Shown here piece after piece: positions 35,224-44,890 of a stretch of 64,000 nucleotides of DNA. Under the pieces are notes generated by a model. The model was not told the DNA's origin. It ran no database searches and worked only from the letters and a program-made list of their open reading frames with translations. Where the stretch lies: the NCBI GenBank assembly GCA_910587695.1, contig CAJUNC010000013.1, positions 1 through 64,000 of the forward strand, written 5' to 3'. Position 1 is the stretch's first letter; every line of letters begins with the position of its first letter. Origin of the DNA: an uncultured Lactobacillus sp. GTDB taxonomy: Bacteria > Bacillota > Bacilli > Lactobacillales > Lactobacillaceae. The translations under genes were made by a program, and so were the position numbers.

Positions 35224-37089
35224 TTAAATGATTGACTTCTCTGTCTGCTTTTTTTTCAATAACTCGATCAGTTTTGTCGTCTGTTCCATGATCGCTTTAG
35301 CATCTCCCAAACGTTTCGCTTGCTCTAATTTTGTCTCGACCGCCTTGATCTGCTCTTCCAACGGGGAATGTTGCATAATAAAGGCTAGACAATCACTGAT
35401 CTCTTGTTCATTTACTTCACCATAATCACCTAATTCAAGTGAAATGATGATCTGTCTTAAATGTTCATCTTTTAAAAAGTCTAAAAAGCTTGCACTTTCA
35501 TACTCAGAATAGCGATCAAAGTATCCATCAGCTAACAAAAAGATCGTTTCATAATCTTCGTGGATAAACGAAAAATCAGCTAGGCCCTTGATGCGTAAAA
35601 AGATATCATATTCATGTAACAGACGATACAATAATAATCTTTCGGCTTGTTCAGCTGGGGCATAGCGTTTTTTTTCTTGCCGCTGTTGGGTACTATAGAC
35701 GACTTTATCCGAGCGTTTGAGTGAATTTGCTTGATCTTGTTTGAGTTGTTCTGACTGGACCTGTTGCATCAAAGCCTGAAGTTGACTAGTTAAGTTATTC
35801 TTATCTAGCTCGAACTCTTTGGCTAAACGATTGAGCGTCAGATCGCGCGCTAGTGGATCTTTGACCTGCGCAACTTTCTCTAAAACATCTGTGATATACG
35901 CTAATTGATCACTTTCAGTCTCAAGATTACGTCCTGCCCGAAAATACTCCAAATAAAATTCTAATTCAGTGCGTTCATGTGACGTCACAAAATCTTTAAA
36001 ATTTTCTGGACCGTATTTACGAACATACTCATCTGGATCAAGCTTCTCAGGTAATAAGATCGCTCCAAGCTCAAACTTGCTCAGCGGTGCGATCAATTCC
36101 AAGGCCCGCTTGGTAGCCTTGCGCCCTGGGTGATCACCATCATAACAGATATAGAGCTTACTTGCCGTTTGCTCTAAAAGATAGATCTGTTCACTAGTTA
36201 AACTCGTCCCCATCGAGGCTACACCATTTTTGATCCCGGCCCGCCATGCTGCTAAAACATCCATAAAGCCTTCAAATAAATAGACTTTACTTTCATGTCT
36301 GATCGTCTTTTTAGCCTTATCAAAATTAAAGAGAACTTTACGCTTATTAAATAAGCTCCCCTCGGGTGAGTTGAGATATTTAGGCGATTTCTTATCAGGT
36401 GTCAAGAGCCGTCCTGAAAAAGCAATGATCTGTCCAGTTTGATTTCTGATCGGAAACATGATCCGATCATTGAAACGTTCAGCCAGATCTTCACCTTCGC
36501 GTTCGCTAAACAAACCCGATTTTCGCAAAGTCTGATAATCATCAAGCTTTTTTTCATGAAAAAAAGCTTGTAAGATCTCAGCTTGAGGTGCATACCCCAA
36601 CTGAAACTCTGCGATCAGCTCATCACTTAGACCGCGTTCATGCAAATAATCCAAAGCTGGCTGACCTAACTTAGTATTTACTAAAATATGATGATATAAC
36701 TGCCCAGCTTGTGCATAAAGCTGCTTTAATCTACCAGTCTCGGACTGCGTGTCTTCTGCACCAGCAACATTTTGTGGTAAATACTTATTATCAAGCTCGA
36801 TCCCAGCTAATTTCGCTGTACGATAAACGGCTTCTGGAAATGTCAGATCCTCGATCTCCATCAAAAATTTAAAAACATTTCCCCCGCGACCACATGAAAA
36901 ACAGTGAAAGAACTGTTTGGGTTCATTTACAGAAAATGAACCCGTTTTTTCTGTATGAAAGGGACACAATCCGAACCAATTGCTCCCTGAACGGTGTAAC
37001 TGGACATATTGGCCTACGATATCCAAAATGTTGACATCCGATCTGATCTGATCGATCACATCAGTCGGTATCCTACGTTGACTTACCAC
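35224..37089 (-). CDS. dnaG: DNA primase
   Basis: 621 aa. N-terminal CHC2 zinc finger (CPFH...CFSCGRGG at about 42-70), TOPRIM domain (VYLFEGFMDVLAAW, then YDGDHPGRKA) and a C-terminal helicase-binding domain. Makes RNA primers at replication forks. First gene of the dnaG-rpoD unit, with a long leader holding a hairpin and two likely promoters. Confidence 0.97.
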   Translation of the reverse strand: MVSQRRIPTDVIDQIRSDVNILDIVGQYVQLHRSGSNWFGLCPFHTEKTGSFSVNEPKQFFHCFSCGRGGNVFKFLMEIEDLTFPEAVYRTAKLAGIELDNKYLPQNVAGAEDTQSETGRLKQLYAQAGQLYHHILVNTKLGQPALDYLHERGLSDELIAEFQLGYAPQAEILQAFFHEKKLDDYQTLRKSGLFSEREGEDLAERFNDRIMFPIRNQTGQIIAFSGRLLTPDKKSPKYLNSPEGSLFNKRKVLFNFDKAKKTIRHESKVYLFEGFMDVLAAWRAGIKNGVASMGTSLTSEQIYLLEQTASKLYICYDGDHPGRKATKRALELIAPLSKFELGAILLPEKLDPDEYVRKYGPENFKDFVTSHERTELEFYLEYFRAGRNLETESDQLAYITDVLEKVAQVKDPLARDLTLNRLAKEFELDKNNLTSQLQALMQQVQSEQLKQDQANSLKRSDKVVYSTQQRQEKKRYAPAEQAERLLLYRLLHEYDIFLRIKGLADFSFIHEDYETIFLLADGYFDRYSEYESASFLDFLKDEHLRQIIISLELGDYGEVNEQEISDCLAFIMQHSPLEEQIKAVETKLEQAKRLGDAKAIMEQTTKLIELLKKKQTEKSII

Positions 37090-37118
37090 GGCCTCACCCC
37101 ATTTTTAAATATAGTTAC

Positions 37119-37148
37119 GAAAGGTCGCACACAAAAGCACGACCTTTC
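37119..37148 (-). other. Hairpin in the dnaG leader
   Basis: GAAAGGTCG and CGACCTTTC form a perfect 9-bp stem with a 12-nt loop, about 30 nt upstream of the dnaG start. No T run follows on the minus strand. It may affect mRNA processing or translation of dnaG. Confidence 0.45.
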
Positions 37149-37172
37149 ATAATAAAAATTATACCGATATTA

Positions 37173-37248
37173 ATTTTATAATAGATATATCTTTATTGCA
37201 AGAGTAAACGTAAACAGTTACTATATCAAATTGACCTGTCTTTGACAA
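37173..37248 (-). promoter_or_regulatory. Two tandem promoters of dnaG-rpoD
   Basis: Distal: TTGTCA (37243-37248), 17 nt, TATAGT (37220-37225). Proximal: TTGCAA (37196-37201), 17 nt, TAAAAT (37173-37178). Both are on the minus strand. Confidence 0.55.
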
Positions 37249-37334
37249 GTATTATTACAAAATAATTATCCTTCATCCTTTTTACATCTAAATAATACGC
37301 TGTACCATTGTTCTTAGACAATATGATCGCTTAA

Positions 37335-37369
37335 AAAAGAGCAAGTCTAAAATCTAGACTCACTCTTAA
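37335..37369 (-). terminator. Terminator after glyS
   Basis: Minus strand AAGAG.GAGTCTA/TAGACT.GCTCTT stem with T6. Confidence 0.8.
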
Positions 37370-37372
37370 AAA

Positions 37373-39451
37373 TTATTTAGTATTCAAAGCTTCTAAGGCA
37401 CCAAAAACAGCTGTCAACCGTGCTATCTGAGCTAATTGGCGCAAACGATTCAACTTGACCTTTTCGTCATCAGCCATGACCATCGTCTTTTCAAAATAAG
37501 TATTGATCGGTTCACGTAAATTCTTCAAAGCAACAAATTTATTTTCAAGATCAGCTGCTTTAAAATCTTTTCTAACTGCTTCAACGGCTTCATAAAGGCC
37601 TTGCTCGGCTTCATTTTCAAATAAAGCTGTATCGACAGTAAGATCACTTTGATCATCTAATTTCTTGGCTAAACGACTTGCTCTAGTCAAGGCTTCGATA
37701 TTTTCCTTGAAATCTTCATCTGTCAAATGTTTTTCCAAAAGATCGGCTGCTTTTTGAGCCAATGTGAATGCATTAGCTTTATTAGCCATAACAGCTTCGA
37801 GCACATCATGACGCAAGTTTGGTCCATTCAAGATCTGTTGCACACGATCTGCGATAAAGTCTTGGATCATAGCCTTATTTTCAGCAGGAGCGATCTTTTC
37901 GTATAGATCAGGGCGTTTAGTATAAGCACTTTCAACTGCCGCTTGCAACAATGGAGTTGAAACTGCCCATCCCTTAGCTAAAGCGATCCGCACGATCCCT
38001 AAAGCTTGACGACGCAAGGCATAAGGATCATTGGAACCGCTTGGCAACATTCCTGCACTAAAGAAAGCTTGAATGCTATCAACTTTATCAGCGATCGATA
38101 AGACTGCGCCAACATTAGTTTGTGGTAATTCACCTTCAGCACTGGTTGGAAGGTATTCTTCACGCATGGCAACACAAACCGCTTCATTTTCAACTTGCGA
38201 TCTAGCATAGATCTCACCCATGACACCTTGCAATTCTGAAAATTCACCGACCATTCCAGTTACTAGGTCAAATTTATAGATCTGACTTGCACGATCAAGA
38301 TCAGCTAATTCTTGATCACTTAAGCCCAATTTTTCGCCTAAGTAATGTGCGATCAAGTGAACACGTTCCATCTTTTCGTAGATCGTACCGATCTTATCGT
38401 GAAACATTACTTTCTTCAAACGTTCAACATAATCTGCGATCGTTTGTTTTTGATCTTCTTCATAGAAGAAAGCAGCATCTTCTAAGCGTGCTGTCAACAC
38501 TTTCTCGTTACCTGCGATCACATTTTCCAAATGATCTTGGTTACCGTTACGCACTGAGATAAAGTTTGGCAACAAGTTACCTGCTGCATCAGTTACATAG
38601 AAGAAACGTTGATGATCTTTCATGGAGGTGATCAAAACAGCATCTGGGATCGTCAGGTATTTTTGATCAAAATTCCCAGCAAAGACAGTTGGATATTCGA
38701 CCAAATTGTTAACTTCTTCTAGCAACTCTTGATCGATCACTACTTGCCAGTCATTTTGTTGCGCAAGCTCATTTAACTGAGAAACGATCATTTCTTTACG
38801 TTTCTTGGCATCAGCGATCACCATTTGCGGTTCTAAAGCAGCTGGATAATCATTAGCATCGGCAAGGTCGAGCGCTTTACCCAAGAAGCGATGTCCCAAT
38901 GTTTGGCGACCAGCTTTAACGTTTAAGATCTCAAAATCTACGACTTCTTTATCCAATAAAGAAACTAACCACTTGATCGGACGCACATATTCAAAATCAT
39001 TAGTGCTCCAGCGCATCATCGTTGGGAACTTAAGATCCATCACGACTTCTTTGACATCACTTAAAACTTCTTTAGCACTTTTACCAGGGATGAATTTTTT
39101 AACGTAAGCATATTCGACCCCTTTTAATTCCTTAAAGAAGATATCATCTGGGGTGCAGCCTTGTCCCCGTGAAAAGCCTTGCGCAGCTTTAGACCAATTT
39201 CCCGCAGCATCCAAGGCGATCTTTTTAGCTGGACCTTTGGCTTCTTCTTCAATGTCAGCTTGCTTATCAGCTAAGCCTAAAACCTTGAGCGCTAACCGCC
39301 TTGGAGTTGAGTAAGCCTTGATCTCATCAAAGTCTAAGCGATTTTCTTCTAAAAATGCCGTCATCTTTTTGACCAATTGTTGGCTACTTGGTGTAACGAC
39401 ATGAGCTGGGATCTCTTCTAACCCGATCTCTAACAAAAATGTATGTGCCAT
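37373..39451 (-). CDS. glyS: Glycine-tRNA ligase beta subunit
   Basis: 692 aa. Starts TFLLEIGLEEIPAHVV, characteristic of GlyS. Contains HD-like and anticodon-binding (DALR, C-terminal) domains that hold tRNA-Gly for the alpha subunit. Its ATG overlaps the glyQ stop (TAATG), so the two are translationally coupled. Confidence 0.97.
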   Translation of the reverse strand: MAHTFLLEIGLEEIPAHVVTPSSQQLVKKMTAFLEENRLDFDEIKAYSTPRRLALKVLGLADKQADIEEEAKGPAKKIALDAAGNWSKAAQGFSRGQGCTPDDIFFKELKGVEYAYVKKFIPGKSAKEVLSDVKEVVMDLKFPTMMRWSTNDFEYVRPIKWLVSLLDKEVVDFEILNVKAGRQTLGHRFLGKALDLADANDYPAALEPQMVIADAKKRKEMIVSQLNELAQQNDWQVVIDQELLEEVNNLVEYPTVFAGNFDQKYLTIPDAVLITSMKDHQRFFYVTDAAGNLLPNFISVRNGNQDHLENVIAGNEKVLTARLEDAAFFYEEDQKQTIADYVERLKKVMFHDKIGTIYEKMERVHLIAHYLGEKLGLSDQELADLDRASQIYKFDLVTGMVGEFSELQGVMGEIYARSQVENEAVCVAMREEYLPTSAEGELPQTNVGAVLSIADKVDSIQAFFSAGMLPSGSNDPYALRRQALGIVRIALAKGWAVSTPLLQAAVESAYTKRPDLYEKIAPAENKAMIQDFIADRVQQILNGPNLRHDVLEAVMANKANAFTLAQKAADLLEKHLTDEDFKENIEALTRASRLAKKLDDQSDLTVDTALFENEAEQGLYEAVEAVRKDFKAADLENKFVALKNLREPINTYFEKTMVMADDEKVKLNRLRQLAQIARLTAVFGALEALNTK

Positions 39452-40368
39452 TATTTGTCCTCCTCTAACAATTTAGCGCGTAAAGCTTCATCTTTGATCA
39501 ATGGATAACCCAATTTCTTACGTTCAGCCACAAAAGCACGTGCGACCAGCCGAGCCATGTTTCTGATACGTGATAAATAACCAGCACGTTCGGTCACTGA
39601 AACTGCACCACGAGCATCTAATAAGTTAAAGGTATGACTGCATTTTAGGATATAGTCATAGGCTGGGTGAACTAGACCATTTTCGATCTGCTTTTTAGCT
39701 TCTTTTTCATAAGTGTCAAACAATTCAAACAACATCTCTTGGTTGCTTTCCTCAAATGAATACTTGGAATGTTCAAATTCAGGTTCTTTGAAAATATCAC
39801 CGTATTTGACCCCATCAGCCCACTCTAGTTCAAATACTGAGTTAACATCTTGAATGTAAGAGGATAAACGTTCAAGCCCATAAGTTACTTCGACGGCAAC
39901 TGGACGAACTTCTAAGCCTCCGACTTGTTGGAAATAAGTAAATTGGGTGATCTCCATTCCATCGAGCCAAACTTCCCAACCAACACCGGCACAACCCATT
40001 GAGGGGTTTTCCCAGTTGTCTTCAACGAACCGAATATCATGTTCTAAAGGATCGATCCCTAAGGCACGTAAACTATCCAAATAAAGTTCTTGGATGTTAT
40101 CTGGCGAAGGTTTCATGATCACTTGGAATTGATGATGTTGATACAAACGGTTAGGATTTTCACCATAACGACCGTCAGCTGGACGACGTGAAGGTTCGAC
40201 GTAGGCAACGTTCCAAGGTTCTGGTCCGATCGCACGTAAGAAAGTATAAGGACTCATCGTGCCAGCCCCTTTTTCTGTATCATAGGATTGCATTAACATA
40301 CAGCCTTGCTTTGCCCAAAACTGTTGTAATGTCAAAATAATATCTTGCATTGACAATTTATCTGCCAT
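39451..40368 (-). CDS. glyQ: Glycine-tRNA ligase alpha subunit
   Basis: 305 aa catalytic subunit of the bacterial alpha2beta2 GlyRS. QQFWAKQGCMLMQSYDTEKGAGT and EPSRRPADGRYGENPNR are family hallmarks. Controlled by the T-box directly upstream. Confidence 0.97.
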   Translation of the reverse strand: MADKLSMQDIILTLQQFWAKQGCMLMQSYDTEKGAGTMSPYTFLRAIGPEPWNVAYVEPSRRPADGRYGENPNRLYQHHQFQVIMKPSPDNIQELYLDSLRALGIDPLEHDIRFVEDNWENPSMGCAGVGWEVWLDGMEITQFTYFQQVGGLEVRPVAVEVTYGLERLSSYIQDVNSVFELEWADGVKYGDIFKEPEFEHSKYSFEESNQEMLFELFDTYEKEAKKQIENGLVHPAYDYILKCSHTFNLLDARGAVSVTERAGYLSRIRNMARLVARAFVAERKKLGYPLIKDEALRAKLLEEDK

Positions 40369-40420
40369 CTTTTTGCCTCCAAAGATTTATTTTCGAATCA
40401 GCCAAATAACGCACAAAAAA

Positions 40421-40625
40421 GTCCCTATGTAGCGCCTTTGGCTACATAGGGACGATTTTCGAAAATCGCGGTTCCACCCTACTTCTAGTATAACTAGCAG
40501 CTTAATTCGTTAAGACTCCAAAAGTGCCAATCATGTCTTGATAGATATCTGCTTTCACCATCCCAGACTCGCTAACTCTATCCTTAGACCGATCCTCTTT
40601 TATCAACGCCTCATTATTGATAACT
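40421..40625 (-). ncRNA. T-box riboswitch (glycine) of glyQS
   Basis: The minus strand carries the T-box sequence AGGGTGGAACCGCG just before a terminator GTCCCTATGTAGC/GCTACATAGGGAC (40421-40453) with a T6 tail. Stem I has GATGGTGAAAGC, and a GGC (Gly) triplet at 40526-40528 is in the expected specifier position (GATTGGCACTTT). Uncharged tRNA-Gly should stop termination. Confidence 0.92.
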
Positions 40626-40627
40626 CT

Positions 40628-40656
40628 AGAATAGTTTAACCTTGTTTTTTTGTCAA
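40628..40656 (-). promoter_or_regulatory. Promoter of the glyQS T-box leader
   Basis: TTGACA (40651-40656), 17 nt, TATTCT (40628-40633). Confidence 0.75.
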
Positions 40657-40671
40657 GGCTTAGTTGTAAAA

Positions 40672-41454
40672 TCACTTAGTATCCTTAAAAAATTGGTCCC
40701 ATGACGACATCTGGTCAAGAAATTTTTTGGCTGGTACGTAAATTCCAACTTGATGTTCATAGATCTCATCCAAAGTTCTTCTTAAATTAGCTTTAGTTTG
40801 ATCTTTGACCTTGATCGAATTCAAACGCTCCAGATCTACAACTGATAGTAAGCGTAAATAGTATACTGTCCGTTGCTCCAAATGCAACCGATGTGGATCT
40901 AAATGCCAATGAGCCTGACACAATAAGCCACCATAACTTTCTGAGTAATCAAAAGCACGGGTGGTATTTTGGCAAATCACACAACTTTCAAGTTGCGGTC
41001 TCACCCCAAAACTGGCAAGTAACTGGATCTCGATGATATTGGTGATGATCGCAGGATCAAAACCATCATCTATCAATTCAAGCGCCTTTCTTACCTTTAA
41101 AAACCATCCCAAATTAACTAAGTCTTCAGTCGTCAAAGCACGCTCGACTAAGCTAAGTATATAAGAAGCATAGGCATTTAATTCGATATCTTGGCCGATC
41201 ACTTGGTATTGGCTGATGTCACGAGTCGTTGTGATAAATGATAAGCCCTCATCACTGATACTTCCAAGATAGGTCCCATGAGTAAACGGTAAGATCGCTG
41301 CGCCTAGCTTAAAGCCCCGCTTGCGTACCCCACGGACAAAAAAAGTTTTAAAGCCATATTTATCGGTCAAAATTTTGACTAACATATCGCGTTCTTTGTA
41401 GTCTCTACGTGAGACGACGATCCCTAAAAACTCTACACCTTGTTGTAGCACCAT
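40672..41454 (-). CDS. recO: DNA repair protein RecO
   Basis: 260 aa. N-terminal OB fold (FLGIVVSRRDYKERDMLVKILT) and a zinc-binding helical domain with C-x2-C (CVICQN) and LLCQAHW. Loads RecA with RecF/RecR. I start at the ATG at 41454 (MVLQQGVEF). The upstream TTG extension to 41481 adds MRFLGVKRK and runs over the GGGGG ribosome-like site. Confidence 0.94.
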   Translation of the reverse strand: MVLQQGVEFLGIVVSRRDYKERDMLVKILTDKYGFKTFFVRGVRKRGFKLGAAILPFTHGTYLGSISDEGLSFITTTRDISQYQVIGQDIELNAYASYILSLVERALTTEDLVNLGWFLKVRKALELIDDGFDPAIITNIIEIQLLASFGVRPQLESCVICQNTTRAFDYSESYGGLLCQAHWHLDPHRLHLEQRTVYYLRLLSVVDLERLNSIKVKDQTKANLRRTLDEIYEHQVGIYVPAKKFLDQMSSWDQFFKDTK

Positions 41455-41482
41455 CTTTCTTTTTACCCCCAAAAATCTCAAA

Positions 41483-41508
41483 AAAGAGGAGAATCATCCC
41501 CTCTTTTC
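41483..41508 (-). terminator. Terminator between era and recO
   Basis: AAAAGAGG/CCTCTTTT stem with minus-strand T6. It would reduce read-through from the phoH-ybeY-dgkA-era transcript to recO. Confidence 0.65.
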
Positions 41509-41513
41509 CTTAA

Positions 41514-42416
41514 TTAATAATCATCTTGTCGGTAACCAAACGCTTTTAGATCGACTTGACGGTCTTTCCAATTAGGTTGAACTTTGACCCAAAGCTCTAA
41601 AAAGACCTTATCACCTAACATAAATTCGATCTCCTTACGCGCTCTTGTCCCGATCTCTTTTAGCATCTTGCCACCTTTACCGATGATGATCCCCTTTTGA
41701 CTGGAACGTTCGACCACGATAGTTGCTTGGATCAAAACTTTTTCATCATCTTCTCGTTTGATCCGATCAACAACGACAGCAACTGAATGTGGAACTTCTT
41801 CACGCGTCAATTGTAAAACTTTTTCGCGGATCAATTCGCTGACGATGAAACGCTCGGGATGATCAGTAACTTGATCTTTTGGATAGTATTGCGGACCTTC
41901 CGGCAGATCTTCAACTAGATCATGAACTAATTCAGCACAATTATTACCATTCAAAGCTGAGATCGGAAAGACATCTTTGTAGTCTAAAGTATCCCGGTAA
42001 TCGTCCATCACTTCTAATAAATGATCTGGGTGGATCTTATCGATCTTGTTGATCACTAAATAGATCGGTTTTTTGACATTTTTTAGTCGCTCAATGATAA
42101 AATCATCGCCTCGACCTCGTTTTTGTTCAGCATTGACCATAAAGATCACCGCATCAACTTCATTAAGCGTCGAAAGCGCCGACTTGACCATAAAATCACC
42201 TAAACGACTATGTGGTTTATGGATCCCAGGTGTATCGATAAACACGATCTGAGCGTTGTCAGTGGTATATACCCCCTGGATCTTATTACGTGTTGTTTGA
42301 GCCTTATCGCTCATGATCGCGATCTTTTGTCCGACCACATTGTTTAAAAAGGTCGATTTGCCAACGTTAGGTCGCCCTACGATCGCAATAAAACCTGAAT
42401 GAAATTTTTCTTCCAA
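41514..42416 (-). CDS. era: GTPase Era
   Basis: 300 aa. GTPase domain with GRPNVGKST, DTPG and NKID; C-terminal KH domain with GKGGKMLKEIG. Acts in 16S rRNA and 30S maturation. Start is taken as TTG at 42416 (protein begins EEKFHSGFIAIVG): AGGGA lies 10 nt upstream and the length matches the family. It lies 23 nt after dgkA. Confidence 0.95.
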   Translation of the reverse strand: MEEKFHSGFIAIVGRPNVGKSTFLNNVVGQKIAIMSDKAQTTRNKIQGVYTTDNAQIVFIDTPGIHKPHSRLGDFMVKSALSTLNEVDAVIFMVNAEQKRGRGDDFIIERLKNVKKPIYLVINKIDKIHPDHLLEVMDDYRDTLDYKDVFPISALNGNNCAELVHDLVEDLPEGPQYYPKDQVTDHPERFIVSELIREKVLQLTREEVPHSVAVVVDRIKREDDEKVLIQATIVVERSSQKGIIIGKGGKMLKEIGTRARKEIEFMLGDKVFLELWVKVQPNWKDRQVDLKAFGYRQDDY

Positions 42417-42439
42417 AATATACACTTCCCTAATCAATA

Positions 42440-42850
42440 TCAGTTAAATAATTGCCAAATACGTGGACCAAAGATCAATGTTGCTGTGATCAAAGAAAAG
42501 ATAGCTGCCAGTAATACCGCTGCAGCCGCCATATCTTTAGCTTTTTTGGCAAGTGGATGTCGTTTATAGTTTGTAGCTAGATCAACGACATTTTCGATGG
42601 CAGAATTCCAAACTTCACTGGAGATCACCAAAAAAATACTCAAAAATAGCCAGAGCCACTCACTGATAGTCACATTAAAAATGAGTCCCATAATCACGAC
42701 CAAAGTTATCGCACTCACATGAAACCGCAGATTGCGCTCTTCTTTATAAGCCGTTTTCAAGCCAACGAGCGCATAACGCAAGGACTGGAAAAAATGGCGA
42801 TTTTTCCAGCTGTTGACCGGCTGTTTTGGTTCTTTATCGTTTAAGTCCAT
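42440..42850 (-). CDS. dgkA: Diacylglycerol/undecaprenol kinase, DgkA family
   Basis: 136 aa, three membrane helices. The motif EVWNSAIENVVDL is the family active site. In Gram-positives it phosphorylates undecaprenol. The chosen ATG at 42850 lies inside the end of ybeY (17-nt overlap) with GAGG only 3 nt upstream, so coupling with ybeY translation is likely. The longer frame to 42946 overlaps ybeY and adds a Cys/Lys-rich non-family stretch. Confidence 0.9.
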   Translation of the reverse strand: MDLNDKEPKQPVNSWKNRHFFQSLRYALVGLKTAYKEERNLRFHVSAITLVVIMGLIFNVTISEWLWLFLSIFLVISSEVWNSAIENVVDLATNYKRHPLAKKAKDMAAAAVLLAAIFSLITATLIFGPRIWQLFN

Positions 42851-43313
42851 ACGCCTCGAGAATTTCTCTTTGCAAACCAAACATTTCCTTTTCGTCTTCG
42901 GCTTGCATGTGGTCGTAGCCATTGAGATGTAAAAAACCATGAACAACTAAAAAGCCCAATTCTCTTTCCTGCGAATGCCCTAAATACTCAGCTTGTTCTT
43001 TGACTTTATCGATCGAAACCATGATATCCCCGATATTTTTAGGGATCTCAAACTCTGCTTCGTTCGGCAAAATGATCGGGACCTCATTTGGATCTTCCTC
43101 TTCGATCGCAAAACTGATCACATCAGTTGGTTTATCAACGCCACGATATTCTTTGTTGATACGATGGATTTCAGCATTATCCATCAAAGTGACTGACATT
43201 TCAGTATTTGAGGGTAACTTGAGATAATCACCCGCAAAGTCCAAGATCTCACAAATGAGTGTCTTCCACTCACTTGAAACTTGCTCAGTATTATCATAAA
43301 CTTCCAGATCCAT
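42834..43313 (-). CDS. ybeY: Endoribonuclease YbeY (rRNA maturation)
   Basis: 159 aa. Zinc site H125-x3-H129-x5-H135 in HGFLHLNGYDH. Cleaves single-stranded RNA in 16S 3' end processing and ribosome quality control. Sits in the conserved phoH-ybeY-dgkA-era order, 2 nt after phoH. Confidence 0.97.
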   Translation of the reverse strand: MDLEVYDNTEQVSSEWKTLICEILDFAGDYLKLPSNTEMSVTLMDNAEIHRINKEYRGVDKPTDVISFAIEEEDPNEVPIILPNEAEFEIPKNIGDIMVSIDKVKEQAEYLGHSQERELGFLVVHGFLHLNGYDHMQAEDEKEMFGLQREILEAYGLKR

Positions 43314-43315
43314 TT

Positions 43316-44299
43316 TTATTCCTCATTTTCCATTGAATTGTAGTTATCGTATGCACGAATGATCTCAGATACGACTGGATGGCGCACAACATCGACAGAA
43401 TCAAATTTTACAAAGCCGATATGTGGTGAGCCCTTCAAGATCTTCTCTGCGTCGACCAAACCACTTTGACTGTGTCCTTTAGGTAGATCGATCTGTGATC
43501 TATCACCATTGATGATCATTTTAGATCCAAATCCAAGACGGGTCAAAAACATCTTCATCTGTGCCCGTGTCGTGTTTTGAGCTTCATCCAAGATAACAAA
43601 AGCATTATCTAACGTGCGTCCACGCATATAAGCTAAAGGTGCGATCTCGATCACACCACGCTCGATCAAGCGTTCAGTGTGTTCTGCCCCTAAGATCGAA
43701 TTTAGCGCATCATAGATCGGACGTAAATACGGATCGACTTTTTCTTTAAGATCTCCCGGTAAAAAGCCCAATGATTCACCCGCTTCGACCGCTGGACGCG
43801 TCAAGATCAACCGCTCGACTTCATGGCGCTTTAAAGCAGCAACAGCCATTACAACGGCTAAATAAGTCTTCCCAGTTCCGGCAGGTCCGATCCCAAACAC
43901 AAGATCTTTATGCTTGATCTCTTGCACATATTGGCGTTGCCCATAACTTTTGACCCGGATCGAACGTCCCCGACGGTCTTTTAATAGTTCTTCAGTATAG
44001 AGATCCTTAAAATACTCTAATGTCCCGCGTTGTGCCATCTTCATCGCTGATACAACATCTGCACTACTTATAGTGATTTTTTTACGTAAAAGTCCCGTCA
44101 ACTCACTCAATATCTGATAGACTAAATCAACGTTTTTTTCAGTACCGGTGATCTTTATCGTACCACCGAAAGGCTTTAATACAACATTTTGGCCTTCTTC
44201 GATCAATTTAAAATGGCTGTCATTGATGCCTGACAGCGAAATTTGCAATTGAGAATCGTTGAGAACGAAACTTTTTTCGACTAATTGTTCTGCGCTCAA
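43316..44299 (-). CDS. phoH: PhoH-like ATPase
   Basis: About 328 aa. N-terminal KH-like part and C-terminal ATPase with Walker A GPAGTGKTYLA and Walker B AFVILDEAQN. Probably an RNA helicase-like partner of YbeY. I place the start at TTG 44299 (SAEQLVEKSFVL) because AAGGGAG stands 8 nt upstream and the promoter lies just beyond. A longer frame to 44383 would run through the promoter and encode a stray hydrophobic stretch. Confidence 0.93.
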   Translation of the reverse strand: MSAEQLVEKSFVLNDSQLQISLSGINDSHFKLIEEGQNVVLKPFGGTIKITGTEKNVDLVYQILSELTGLLRKKITISSADVVSAMKMAQRGTLEYFKDLYTEELLKDRRGRSIRVKSYGQRQYVQEIKHKDLVFGIGPAGTGKTYLAVVMAVAALKRHEVERLILTRPAVEAGESLGFLPGDLKEKVDPYLRPIYDALNSILGAEHTERLIERGVIEIAPLAYMRGRTLDNAFVILDEAQNTTRAQMKMFLTRLGFGSKMIINGDRSQIDLPKGHSQSGLVDAEKILKGSPHIGFVKFDSVDVVRHPVVSEIIRAYDNYNSMENEE

Positions 44300-44321
44300 T
44301 CGCCCATCTCCCTTATTATAC

Positions 44322-44361
44322 TTTATAACCCCAATTATACTGATTATCAATTCGATAATCA
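44322..44361 (-). promoter_or_regulatory. phoH promoter with overlapping inverted repeat
   Basis: TTGATA (44345-44350), 17 nt, TATAAA (44322-44327) on the minus strand. TGATTATC-N5-GATAATCA (44341-44361) is a perfect 8-bp dyad over the -35. Confidence 0.5.
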
Positions 44362-44394
44362 AATTCAAAGTAAACTTAAACAAATAAGAAAAAA

Positions 44395-44415
44395 GCCGAG
44401 ATCTAGCATCTCGAC
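44395..44415 (-). terminator. Terminator after yqeY
   Basis: Minus strand GTCGAGAT-GCTAG-ATCTCGGC with T6. Confidence 0.75.
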
Positions 44416-44422
44416 TCTTTGC

Positions 44423-44869
44423 TTATTTATTAAGCAATGACATTACGGTAGAGTTGACTAATTTACCATCAGCTTTACCCTTTAACTTAGGCATCACTGC
44501 CCCCATTACTTTACCGAAGTCAGCTTTTGATGTTGCTCCAACCTGATTGATCGTTTCTTCAACAACGGCCTTTACTTCATCTGCACTGAGTTGTTTTGGC
44601 AAGTAACCTTCAACAACTTTGATCTCTTCTTCGAGTTTTTGGACAGCTTCATCACGCCCAGCAGCTTTGAATTCTTCTAAAGAATCCTTGCGTTGCTTCA
44701 ACTCACGAGATAACACGCTTACTTCTTCATCAGGAGTCAAGTCGTGTCCAACGTTGATCTGTTCATTTGTAACTGCAGCTTTGAGCATCCGAACAGTTGC
44801 CAAACGGCCTTTATCCTTAGCTTTCATTGCAGCTACCATATCTTTTTGTAATGAATCTAATAAACTCAT
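44423..44869 (-). CDS. yqeY: YqeY/GatB-domain protein
   Basis: 148 aa, helical. C-terminal VMPKLKGKADGKLVNSTV resembles the GatB tail that recognises tRNA. Function in bacteria is not settled; proposed link to tRNA amidation. GAGGAGG 8 nt before ATG. It follows rpsU by about 20 nt, a conserved pair in Firmicutes. Confidence 0.94.
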   Translation of the reverse strand: MSLLDSLQKDMVAAMKAKDKGRLATVRMLKAAVTNEQINVGHDLTPDEEVSVLSRELKQRKDSLEEFKAAGRDEAVQKLEEEIKVVEGYLPKQLSADEVKAVVEETINQVGATSKADFGKVMGAVMPKLKGKADGKLVNSTVMSLLNK

Positions 44870-44890
44870 CACATTAGCCTCCTCTAGAAA

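Noticed and set aside
42851..42946. Cys-rich N-terminal extension of DgkA
   Set aside because: It is the ybeY coding region read in another frame; the family start fits 42850.
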